Positions 1-8,211 of a stretch of DNA of 64,000 bases are shown here, one piece after another. Made by a program: the position numbers and the translations under genes. This stretch comes from Henningerozyma blattae CBS 6284 (taxonomy: Eukaryota; Ascomycota; Saccharomycetes; Saccharomycetales; Saccharomycetaceae). The stretch is taken from contig NC_020191.1 in assembly GCF_000315915.1 (NCBI RefSeq), forward strand, positions 558,001-622,000, in the 5' to 3' direction. Position 1 is the first letter of the stretch; each line of letters starts with the position of its first letter. Below the pieces are notes generated by a model. It ran no database searches. It was not told the origin of the DNA and saw nothing but the letters and a program-made list of their open reading frames with translations.

Positions 1-3000
1 GGCAAAAATTCATAAGACTTAGAGGTGGACCCAGTAAAATGAGAATGTCTTCTTGGTTTATTTGACTGTTGATATCTTGCATTCGAGATATTTGAATTAG
101 GGATCATATTTGAACTCCTATTACCAACCCCACTTGTGTAACTCATATTTGAAATTTTACTGGTATTCATATTTGAATACATACCCGTATTTTCATTCCA
201 ATTATTATTACCATTGTATTGATAATTAGAATTGAATGAACCATTCGGTTCAATGTTGTAGCTGTTATTACTTTGATAAAATGGATTCCTAGAATTATTA
301 TTGTAACTATTATTGTAAGTATTGTAATTACTGTTCATGTTGTTGAAAGTGTTGCTATTCATATTGTTATTGATGGAGTTAATATTGAGATTATCGTTTA
401 TATTGTTGATCATATTGTTGTTCACAAGATTATCAAAATTGTTATTATCAAGATTATTAAACGAGTTACTAACACGCATATTGTTATACATGTTTCCATT
501 CATATTATTGGAGTTCATGTTTCTCATGTTATACCTAGGATTTCTTAAATTGTTATTCATTATTAAAGTTCTGCTAGTTTTTTTAATTGGAGAATCATTC
601 ATATATTCGAACGTATTAGAGTTGTAACAGGGAGTGTTATTGGGGGGCATACTAATATTAAAATTATTATTGTTCACTTCATTATTTTCAACTTCGATTT
701 CAGATTCAGGGGAATTATAAACCATTTCATTTGGATCCTTGTTTATGTATTCAGGTTCCATGTAGTATGTATTTCGAGTATTATACGGTGGAGATACATT
801 AGAAATGTTACTAGTTTCATATGAAAGAGAGTCTGTATTATTTATGTTATTGATTGAATTTTCATTAAATGGATTTTTATTATTGTTATAATTTTGATTT
901 GAGATATGGGCATTATTAGTACTAGTAATACATGTGGTACTATAACTGTTAACATTGTTGTAGTTATTCATATTAGTAAATGTATTTGGGCTACATTTAC
1001 TTAAGGCATGATAAGAGTGTCGTTGTGGAAATGATGCAGGTCTTGAACTATTATTATTATTTGAATTGCCATCTGGGGATCCATTTGGTGAGTTAGTTCT
1101 ATTAGAATTTGAATTTATTTTTACTAGAGAAGAATTCTGAGTAAATGCAGGATTATTGTTTTTTTTATCAATACCAAAGGATAACTCTGAAGTCGGGTTA
1201 GCTTTTATGTTATTTCTATTGAATTTGGAACTTGTAATTGAATTAGAATATAAATCCGAAGTTGAATTAAAATTAGTTTTCCCCGTATTATGTAATTTCG
1301 AATAAACGATCTTTTTATCTACATCTTTAAAAGTGGGATAAATTGTTTGTGAGTTCGATAACTTGTATGAATTTACTGAATAAGGGTTAACTAAATCAGG
1401 TGCAGACTGAGTGGATGAGTGATTCATATATGTGAATGTTTCAGGATCGTCAGATAAATATTTAATAGGCTTATTTGTTTCTACTTGTTGCTTTTTAGGA
1501 GATGATGTTGAAGGTAAGTTTGAGGTTGAACTTGAATAATGTGAATATCTTTTCAAATTTCTTTTTAACTTTGATGGAGAAACCTTAACATCATCATCAT
1601 TACAAATATTTAAAATTGACACTAACAGATCATTAATTTTCTCACCTACATATGGTAAAGACCATGAAAAAACATCCATAAAATCAGGTAATAGATAAGG
1701 ATGAGGAGATTTTTCAAACTGATTAATATTTAGAGTGTCATTTTCGATCTTTAATATAGCGGCTTTATTATCAAAAGAATCCAAATAATTTGGGGCACTA
1801 AAAATCGTTAGCATACTTGGGAAATCATATTCTTTTGTATTCTTATACATTCTATAGCCTAGATCTTGCGCTTCATGTGCTCTAATGATTGATAATAAAT
1901 TATTTTTCTTCAAGAACTCACATACAGCTTTATAAGTGAAGCAAACTGAACAACCTCTTGATTCATTTGGAACGAAAAAAATATCTCCATCAGCAGTAAT
2001 TTCACCATTTGTATCGATTGATTCAATGGTAGTGATGTTCAAAGAAGAGTCTTGCATGTTAGTTGTATCTACAGTTGTATCGTTATTTATTCTTGAATTG
2101 TCGTTTTCGTTTGAATTAGAATTATTAGCATCATTTTCTTCATCATCTTCATCATCAGTTGGAGCATCATCATAGTCTTCAGTTGGGTCAGACCAAACTA
2201 AATCACATAATAACCCGCTTGACGGAATCTCAACGAATCTATTAATGTTATTGATATCATCGAGATAATTCAAATCTGGACCTATACCACCATGAACACA
2301 AAAATATTTTTCATTTACCACAGCGGCAATAGGTAAATGATTAAATGATTTACAACATAAATCATATACGTTTGGATCATCATTTTGATTTCCAGGAATA
2401 GTTGAATTACGATTATTATTATTAGTGGTAGCATTAGTAGTATTTGTTGTATTTGCATTTAAATTTGTTTTATATTTATAATTCATTTCATTTTTAAAAG
2501 TAAAGAAGCTTGTTAAATGAGCAGATTCGTGATTACCTCTTAATAGGTAAAAATTATTTGGGAAATTTAATTTTAAAACATACAAATAAACTAAAACTTC
2601 GATGGAAAAATAGCCACGATCCACATAATCACCCAAGAATAAATATGTAAAATCTTCGAAATTAAAATCATTGATTTCAAATAATTTTAAAAGATCGAAA
2701 AATTGGCCATGAATATCTCCACAAATAATGATTTTATCCATTAAATCATCTGCACTATTCAAATCTTGCTCTACAGTAGTATCCACGGATTGCAGATCCA
2801 ATGTTTGATTGTTTTTATTTGATGTATTAATCTTTAAAAGATTGGGTTCAGTTTCTAATAAAGAGATCAATTGATTCAAGATAATTTTTAATTGATCATC
2901 AGATAATTTTCCTTGTTGCATGAAATGATTTTTAATAACATCTGGTCTAGGTAAATTTGAATTATTAAAATCAAAAATGTCTTCATTTTTCAAAATAGTA

Positions 3001-3203
3001 TTATTAATTAAAGGTACTGAGGTAATAGGTCTTGAATCAGTTTTGATCTTTCTACCATCTGGAAGAGTATAAATGTTTGATCTGATTGTGTTTTTTTTAG
3101 AATCAATCATTGTAGGTACTGATTGACTAGTGACGATTTTTAATTTTTCTTTATCTTTATCCTTTTGAAATAAGGAAAAAGAAGTAGTACGTCTATGCGG
3201 CAT
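1..3203 (-). CDS. CNA1: Calcineurin catalytic subunit A-like phosphatase, long Asn-rich tail (3' end outside window)
   Basis: Ser/Thr protein phosphatase of the calcineurin (PP2B) family, expected to act with calcineurin B in calcium signalling. The ATG is at 3203-3201 and the frame stays open to base 1, giving at least 1067 residues against about 550-600 in S. cerevisiae. Metal and catalytic motifs are intact: GDIHGQ (about 162-167), GDYVDRG (191-197), RGNHES (222-227), FCVHGG (301-306) and RAHEAQ (about 440). The calcineurin-B-binding helix follows (DVFSWSLPYVGEK, about 505-520). After it I see no calmodulin-binding or autoinhibitory segment, only Ser/Asn-rich sequence for over 500 residues. 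Two low-complexity inserts also interrupt the phosphatase core. TSR2 lies upstream on the opposite strand, as for S. cerevisiae CNA1. Family is certain; CNA1 rather than a diverged extra paralogue rests on synteny. Confidence 0.88.
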   Translation of the reverse strand, partial: MPHRRTTSFSLFQKDKDKEKLKIVTSQSVPTMIDSKKNTIRSNIYTLPDGRKIKTDSRPITSVPLINNTILKNEDIFDFNNSNLPRPDVIKNHFMQQGKLSDDQLKIILNQLISLLETEPNLLKINTSNKNNQTLDLQSVDTTVEQDLNSADDLMDKIIICGDIHGQFFDLLKLFEINDFNFEDFTYLFLGDYVDRGYFSIEVLVYLYVLKLNFPNNFYLLRGNHESAHLTSFFTFKNEMNYKYKTNLNANTTNTTNATTNNNNRNSTIPGNQNDDPNVYDLCCKSFNHLPIAAVVNEKYFCVHGGIGPDLNYLDDINNINRFVEIPSSGLLCDLVWSDPTEDYDDAPTDDEDDEENDANNSNSNENDNSRINNDTTVDTTNMQDSSLNITTIESIDTNGEITADGDIFFVPNESRGCSVCFTYKAVCEFLKKNNLLSIIRAHEAQDLGYRMYKNTKEYDFPSMLTIFSAPNYLDSFDNKAAILKIENDTLNINQFEKSPHPYLLPDFMDVFSWSLPYVGEKINDLLVSILNICNDDDVKVSPSKLKRNLKRYSHYSSSTSNLPSTSSPKKQQVETNKPIKYLSDDPETFTYMNHSSTQSAPDLVNPYSVNSYKLSNSQTIYPTFKDVDKKIVYSKLHNTGKTNFNSTSDLYSNSITSSKFNRNNIKANPTSELSFGIDKKNNNPAFTQNSSLVKINSNSNRTNSPNGSPDGNSNNNNSSRPASFPQRHSYHALSKCSPNTFTNMNNYNNVNSYSTTCITSTNNAHISNQNYNNNKNPFNENSINNINNTDSLSYETSNISNVSPPYNTRNTYYMEPEYINKDPNEMVYNSPESEIEVENNEVNNNNFNISMPPNNTPCYNSNTFEYMNDSPIKKTSRTLIMNNNLRNPRYNMRNMNSNNMNGNMYNNMRVSNSFNNLDNNNFDNLVNNNMINNINDNLNINSINNNMNSNTFNNMNSNYNTYNNSYNNNSRNPFYQSNNSYNIEPNGSFNSNYQYNGNNNWNENTGMYSNMNTSKISNMSYTSGVGNRSSNMIPNSNISNARYQQSNKPRRHSHFTGSTSKSYEFL

Positions 3204-4575
3204 TACGAGACTGTGGTTTTATATATATAATTATATATATATAAATGTATGTATTGATGACAGTAATTCTAATAATTGATAATATGGGTTAATCTATCCA
3301 AAAAAAAAAAGATCCTTTTTAGTTATTTTATTTTAATAATTAAGTAGTATAGCAGAAGGTGTAAACGTGCAGTCGAAAGGAAAGAATAAAGAAATTTTAA
3401 AAGTAACAAATTTCGAATCAAGTTTTAGAAGCTAGTATTTATTCAAAAGAAAAAGGGAAGAATAAAAACTCTCGACAATATACAGGAAGCCCAAAGAACA
3501 TAAAAAAAACAATTAAATGACAACATTGAATGGGTCTAGATCGAATCAAGAAAATTAAATCGAGATGAGACTAAAGGAGATGGGTACGAAAGTGCAATAA
3601 GAAATCAAAGCTTACATAATACGTCTCTGCAATTTTCTTTATTGTATACTCCAAAAAGAGGCTTAATTAAACAATTGTATTTTAATATAAACTAATCTAA
3701 TAGATGAGAAAGGTAAATAGTATTAAACTAAAGAAGCATCTAAAACCCATCAATTGGGGTTGGAAAAAGTATAATTTATTCAAAGTTAAAAGTAACAAAG
3801 GACTAGTCAAGCAATTCACCAAAAATCAAGAGTGGCTGTAATAAAATATCTCACGTAATTGCTTAAAACAGGTAATATTATTGGAAGTTAACGAAAAAGG
3901 AATTAAATTGAACTGAAAAAATACAATAGAAATAGTAATCAAATAAGCCGTCCTTTGAGATAAAAATAGATTAGATCGAGCCAAGAATGTTGGATCTTAA
4001 TTTACTCACTATTTATTCCAATTTAAATTAATTGGCCAGTACTACGATTACTTCTTCAAGCCACTTGTCATCTGCAGATTTCTTCATTTGGAAATATAAT
4101 GTACCAGATTACGCATTTCCCAATCCCGTAATGCGGCGCGAAAATAGAAATTGATTACCAAACTTGGTAAATAATCAATGAGAGACTGCTACGTGATCTC
4201 TGTGTACAACTGTATTAGGAAACTGTAATTTCGTGTCGACAGAGAGATGCGGCAGGCAACAAATCTCGTGACCTGATTTGTGGTAACCCTGATGAGAAAG
4301 GGTTAGCGAAAGTGGTAAGAAGGGTTATATGGAATTTTGAGTTTGGGGAGAATCGAACTTAAGATTTTGACGCTAAGAACATTACCTTATGAGGGAATAA
4401 CCATAATAGGAATTAAAGAGAATATTGGAAAAAAATTTTATTTACGGTTTCCATTTGTAAAAAAAANAAAAAAAAAAAAGAAAGATATATACAGAGGCTA
4501 TTAGAAATCGATGAGGTAAGCGCCAAGTCTAGTTAAGAAAATAATAGAATAGTTAAAACAAAAATCGAAAAGAAA
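3204..4575. other. Divergent intergenic region between calcineurin A and TSR2
   Basis: About 1.37 kb of AT-rich sequence shared by two divergent genes. It starts with a TA-rich stretch at 3219-3244. From about 4080 to 4420 it is less AT-rich and holds a hairpin-like inverted repeat (AACCCT at 4285-4290, AGGGTT at 4299-4304) and a tRNA-like fragment on the minus strand. A poly-A run near 4460-4480 contains one undetermined base at 4467. No convincing reading frame. Confidence 0.7.
4345..4412 (-). other. tRNA-like fragment (possible decayed tRNA)
   Basis: On the minus strand the sequence AAGTTCGATTCTCCCC resembles a tRNA T-arm or B box, preceded by a segment resembling an anticodon arm and D-arm end. 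The arms do not pair and the outer GGTTAT and ATAACC ends are spaced wrongly for an acceptor stem, so this is not a functional tRNA as read. It could be coincidence. Confidence 0.2.
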
Positions 4576-5217
4576 ATGAACAATTCGCAATTCGATGTTA
4601 GTGATTTTGTAGAGGCTTCAAAGGGCAAGACTTCATTGAAATTTCAAGATGCTAAACAGCAAGGTAAATTTGAATTAGGTGTTACCATGATGATATATAA
4701 ATGGGAAGCATTGGATATTGCTGTGGAAAATCAATGGGGTGGTCTTGAATCTAGTGAAAAGAGAGATTGGCTTAATGGTGTGGTTATAGAGGCATTTATG
4801 AATGAGAAAATCATTGATGTAGAATATATTGAAGAAATACTTTTAAATGCCATGATTGATGAATTTGACGTCAATGTGGAAGATGACTCAGCTTTACCAA
4901 TTGCAGCAGGTATTATTGAATTATACAAACAATGTGATCGAATGGATTATGCCACCATTGATGATTTATATTCCAAGTATCTGATAAAACAAGAACAGAA
5001 AAAAAATTCTCCTACTTCTCGTGCTAATATCCATATCAACAATGATCCATTAAATCCTGATATATCTTCATCTGAAGAAGAGAGTGAAAATGAGTTAGAA
5101 CCAGAAGATATGGATGTCGATATGGAAGATAGTAATGATTATAAACCTCCTGCACCAGTAGTAGATGATGATGGGTTCGAATTAGTTCAAAAGAAGGGGA
5201 AAGGCAGGAGACATTAG
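4576..5217 (+). CDS. TSR2: Tsr2, chaperone of ribosomal protein eS26 / 20S pre-rRNA processing factor
   Basis: 213 residues, close to the S. cerevisiae length of about 205. The Tsr2 family escorts Rps26 to the nucleus and prevents its aggregation, which is needed for 20S pre-rRNA cleavage in late 40S maturation. The sequence shows the conserved block around LGVTMMIYKWEAL followed by the family's WGG motif (residues 54-56). The C-terminus (about 150-195) is highly acidic, as expected for the segment that shields eS26, and the protein ends in a short basic tail. The ATG at 4576 is preceded by an A-rich stretch, a good yeast start context. Calcineurin A upstream and DIF1 downstream match the S. 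cerevisiae YLR433-YLR437 order; ECM30 is missing from between. Confidence 0.95.
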   Translation: MNNSQFDVSDFVEASKGKTSLKFQDAKQQGKFELGVTMMIYKWEALDIAVENQWGGLESSEKRDWLNGVVIEAFMNEKIIDVEYIEEILLNAMIDEFDVNVEDDSALPIAAGIIELYKQCDRMDYATIDDLYSKYLIKQEQKKNSPTSRANIHINNDPLNPDISSSEEESENELEPEDMDVDMEDSNDYKPPAPVVDDDGFELVQKKGKGRRH

Positions 5218-5549
5218 AACGAGTAGATGATGAGCGTTTAAACTTTTGTATAGTAATTATTTATTATTATTTCTTTTTTTTTTTTAGAATGTATAAAAGC
5301 CCTATTAATGTCTCGAAGTTCATTTGATAAAGAATAGTTGGGGATATTAGAAGAACTATACATAATATATGTAAAAAAAGAATTATATATCAATGTATAT
5401 TACAAAAAATTTTTTTAAAGAGAGTATGCTAAAATGCTAAAAATGCTAAGGGGTAGTAGTGAGGGAATAAATAAAAAGATACTGGATGAAAAAAAGTATA
5501 AAAAAAAAAACGTAACAGAGTAAAGGGTAAAAAAAGTCTTTTTTCTAGT
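5218..5549. other. Convergent intergenic region TSR2/DIF1
   Basis: Short AT-rich 3' region between two convergent genes. It has poly-T (5272-5285) and poly-A runs of the kind found in yeast 3' ends. ECM30, present here in S. cerevisiae, is absent and no remnant is visible. Confidence 0.7.
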
Positions 5550-5996
5550 CTAATACATGTCTTCATCATCTTCATCTTCATCCTCATCTCTTCTTCTCTT
5601 TGGTTTAGAATCTTCATCGAAAGAAGTCATTGCGTTATTTGGAGTCTGTTGTTCTTTGCTAGAGACGGTTGATAAGTCCCATGTTTCCAAATTAGAATTA
5701 GAAAACGATGAAGTTGTTCTTTGTTTCATTGATATCATAGGTGGATTGTTCTTCAAATTATTTGGTAATTCTTCTCTCTTGTAGCCTGGAACTATCTTAG
5801 AAGTGTAATTGTTTAAATTAGACAAATAACTGGCATTAATCGATTGTCTAACTCTCATTCCAGCACTCATCACTTCATCATGGTGTTTACTTCTAAATTG
5901 GGCAGATGACGGGATCGATGGTGAAATACGGCTTTGTTTCATATTTTCTCCATCTGCAGATTGTTGTGCTAAACTGTTTGAATTGTAAGTGTCCAT
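5550..5996 (-). CDS. DIF1: Dif1-like regulator of ribonucleotide reductase localisation
   Basis: 148 residues from the ATG at 5996; an upstream in-frame extension is (GT)n-encoded His-Thr sequence and is not real coding. Dif1 imports the small RNR subunit (Rnr2-Rnr4) into the nucleus and is degraded on DNA damage. The family's Hug segment is visible as MRVRQSINASY (47-57), followed by IVP and a second conserved patch, PPMISMKQRT to LETWD (85-107), corresponding to the Sml1-like part. The C-terminus ends in KPKRRR and a run of Asp/Glu, an acidic tail I do not recall in S. cerevisiae Dif1. Divergent CAR2 next door matches YLR437C-YLR438W. An ACGCGT box lies upstream. The ohnologue SML1 is a less likely identity because of the synteny. 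Confidence 0.88.
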   Translation of the reverse strand: MDTYNSNSLAQQSADGENMKQSRISPSIPSSAQFRSKHHDEVMSAGMRVRQSINASYLSNLNNYTSKIVPGYKREELPNNLKNNPPMISMKQRTTSSFSNSNLETWDLSTVSSKEQQTPNNAMTSFDEDSKPKRRRDEDEDEDDEDMY

Positions 5997-6016
5997 TTTG
6001 ACAATATATGTGTGGA

Positions 6017-6019
<3 letters not shown>

Positions 6020-6051
<32 letters not shown>
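6020..6051. repeat. (GT)n microsatellite
   Basis: About 16 uninterrupted GT units immediately upstream of the DIF1 start. They create a spurious His-Thr reading frame joined to DIF1. Confidence 0.95.
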
Positions 6052-6053
<2 letters not shown>

Positions 6054-6339
6054 TAGTAGCTTTGAATATATATTTATATATATATTTATTAGTATATATA
6101 TCTTAAGGGTATAGGTATATATTGAAACACAAACTTTAATACTTAAATAAGCGTCTCGAACCCATACATTCACATGCAACAAGCTTTGTTTATATAGCCA
6201 TCAGTCTTTGTTTATAAATCTGTACATTTCTTAGACAGGTGTTGGCTTACTCATTGCCCGTGGTGAAACTTCCATAATCCGTATCTGTTTTGGGCAAACT
6301 CGAAAACACGGCACTCCCGAATTTTTGCTGAGAACTATT

Positions 6340-6345
6340 ACGCGT
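6340..6345. promoter_or_regulatory. MCB box (ACGCGT) upstream of DIF1
   Basis: Perfect palindromic ACGCGT, the core of the MBF (Mbp1-Swi6) element, about 345 bases upstream of the DIF1 ATG. G1/S control would fit an RNR regulator, but this is inferred from the motif alone. Confidence 0.5.
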
Positions 6346-6402
6346 TAATTACCCTGCCTGTATAAACTTGGTGCACGGATAAAACACGAGGGTGTCCTGG
6401 TT

Positions 6403-6429
6403 GTCACGTGGTAATTTTAGAATCACGTG
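6403..6429. promoter_or_regulatory. Two Cbf1/CDEI-type sites (CACGTG) in the CAR2-DIF1 promoter
   Basis: GTCACGTG at 6403-6410 and ATCACGTG at 6422-6429 both match RTCACRTG and sit 19 bases apart. There is no following 80-base AT tract plus CDEIII-like element, so this is a promoter site pair and not a centromere. Confidence 0.6.
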
Positions 6430-6586
6430 GTGTTTTGTGTCAGGAGCACTTTCACGTCATTAAAAACGGTGTCACAAAAAATTAAGAAAAAAAAAGAAAA
6501 AACTAGAAAATAGAAAAAGAAATAAAAGGCATTGGGGTAGGTAATACGGCTGACGAATTAGGGGGGATCAGATTCCGATTTAGGGA

Positions 6587-6591
6587 GATAA
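6587..6591 (+). promoter_or_regulatory. GATAA element upstream of CAR2
   Basis: A GATAA core about 205 bases before the CAR2 ATG. Nitrogen-regulated GATA factors (Gln3, Gat1) use this core at nitrogen-catabolic genes in S. cerevisiae; a single short site is weak evidence. Confidence 0.35.
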
Positions 6592-6795
6592 AGGCTGGGG
6601 TAATTTTCTCAGATCTGGGGTATTTAAGGGCGTTGACATGGAGATTTGCCAAGGATATGCAGATCTTTCCGATTTGTTCTTGGTCTGGCTAAATAATAGC
6701 ATAGTTAGTATTCCATACATATATACAAACGTGAATATATATAAGTGCGAAGATATATAAATATTAAAAGCATACATTTTTTTTCATAGTACAGA

Positions 6796-8079
6796 ATGTC
6801 AAACGAGTTTAAACAGTTATCCACCACCCAAGCAATTCAATATGAATCGGAATATGCCGCTCATAATTACCATCCTTTACCAGTAGTCTTCTCTAAAGCA
6901 CAAGGATGTGTCATAAATGATCCCGAGGGAAAATCATACTTGGATTTTCTTTCTGCTTATTCTGCTGTTAATCAAGGTCATTGTAATCCAAGAATCATAA
7001 ACGCATTGATTGATCAAGCAAAGAATCTAACTTTATCAAGTAGAGCGTTTTATAATGATGTCTTCCCAGTTTTTGCTTCCAAGATCACTAGTCTCACTGG
7101 GTTTGAGTGTGTCCTTCCAATGAATACTGGTGCTGAAGCTGTAGAAACATCTTTTAAGTTGGTTAGAAAATACGGTTATGAAGTAAAAAAAATCCCTCAA
7201 GATAAGGCAATCATTATAGGTGCACGCGGTTGTTTCCATGGAAGAACTTTGGGTGCTTTATCGCTATCTGATGATCCTCAAGCCACAGATGGGTTTGGTC
7301 CATTAGTTCCAGGGTTTGTTTCATTAGAATATGGTAATTATAATCAATATAAAGAATTCTTAGAGAGTGATAAGGGGAAATATGTCACTGCAATTTTATT
7401 AGAACCAATTCAAGGAGAAGCTGGTGTGGTAGTCCCACCTTTAGATTTTTGGCCAAAAATAACAGAATTATGTCGTAAGCATGATGTATTGTTAATTGCT
7501 GATGAAATTCAAACAGGTCTTGGTAGAACTGGGAAACTAATGTGTTGGCAAAATTATACTACTGAAAAACCAGATGTTGTCTTATTAGGTAAAGCACTAT
7601 CAGGTGGTACTTTACCTGTTTCATGTGTTTTGTCTTCAAAGAAAATTATGAATGTATTTACACCAGGCACTCATGGCTCCACATTCGGTGGTAGTGCCCT
7701 GGCTTCAAGAGTTGCCATTGAATCTTTAAATGTAATCATTGATGATCATTTAATCGAAAATTCAGAAAAATTGGGTAAAATTTTCAAAAATCAATTAAGT
7801 GTTATTCAAAAAAATGATGCGAATAATATTATTACTGAAATTCGTGGGATGGGACTCTTGATGGCCATTGTAATTGATTCAAAAAAGGCAAATAATAGAA
7901 CAGCTTGGGATTTGTGTCTATTATTGAAAGAAAATGGCCTATTAGCAAAGCCAACACATGATAATATTATTAGATTAGCTCCTCCTCTAATCGTTACAGA
8001 AAAACAAATCTTGGAAGCATCTGTAATTATTGAAAAATGTTTGAAATTATTACCCAACGTACCAATTTCAGGTGATTAA
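6796..8079 (+). CDS. CAR2: L-ornithine transaminase (ornithine delta-aminotransferase)
   Basis: 427 residues. A PLP enzyme that converts ornithine and 2-oxoglutarate to glutamate semialdehyde and glutamate, the second step of arginine catabolism in the yeast cytosol. Class-III aminotransferase motifs are complete: the phosphate-binding MNTGAEAVE (109-117), the cofactor aspartate in [10 protein letters not shown] (235-244), and the Schiff-base lysine, Lys266, in LLGKALSGG. The length equals the family norm. SEC39 follows closely with convergent orientation; LSM3 and MRPL4, found between them in S. cerevisiae, are absent here. Confidence 0.97.
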   Translation: MSNEFKQLSTTQAIQYESEYAAHNYHPLPVVFSKAQGCVINDPEGKSYLDFLSAYSAVNQGHCNPRIINALIDQAKNLTLSSRAFYNDVFPVFASKITSLTGFECVLPMNTGAEAVETSFKLVRKYGYEVKKIPQDKAIIIGARGCFHGRTLGALSLSDDPQATDGFGPLVPGFVSLEYGNYNQYKEFLESDKGKYVTAILLEPIQGEAGVVVPPLDFWPKITELCRKHDVLLIADEIQTGLGRTGKLMCWQNYTTEKPDVVLLGKALSGGTLPVSCVLSSKKIMNVFTPGTHGSTFGGSALASRVAIESLNVIIDDHLIENSEKLGKIFKNQLSVIQKNDANNIITEIRGMGLLMAIVIDSKKANNRTAWDLCLLLKENGLLAKPTHDNIIRLAPPLIVTEKQILEASVIIEKCLKLLPNVPISGD

Positions 8080-8211
8080 TAATTGCAATTTACATATTAA
8101 AATAATATACTACGAAAATAATAATAATAATCATAATAAAGTATATCTCTATATAAAAAAAANAAAAAAAAAAAAATTAAATTTAAATACTGCTTAAATG
8201 TTATGTCTCTA

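Larger units (their letters stand above)
5997..6795. other. Divergent promoter region DIF1/CAR2
   Basis: About 800 bases serving both genes. It contains a GT microsatellite just before DIF1, an ACGCGT box, two Cbf1-type CACGTG sites, and a GATAA element close to CAR2. No extra gene is seen. Confidence 0.75.

Noticed and set aside
6135..6170. GGGTTCGAGAC on the minus strand as a tRNA B box
   Set aside because: No acceptor, D or anticodon stems can be drawn around it.
6403..6600. Possible point centromere suggested by CDEI-like CACGTG sites
   Set aside because: No AT-rich CDEII of about 80 bases and no CCGAA-centred CDEIII follow; the sites are promoter elements.
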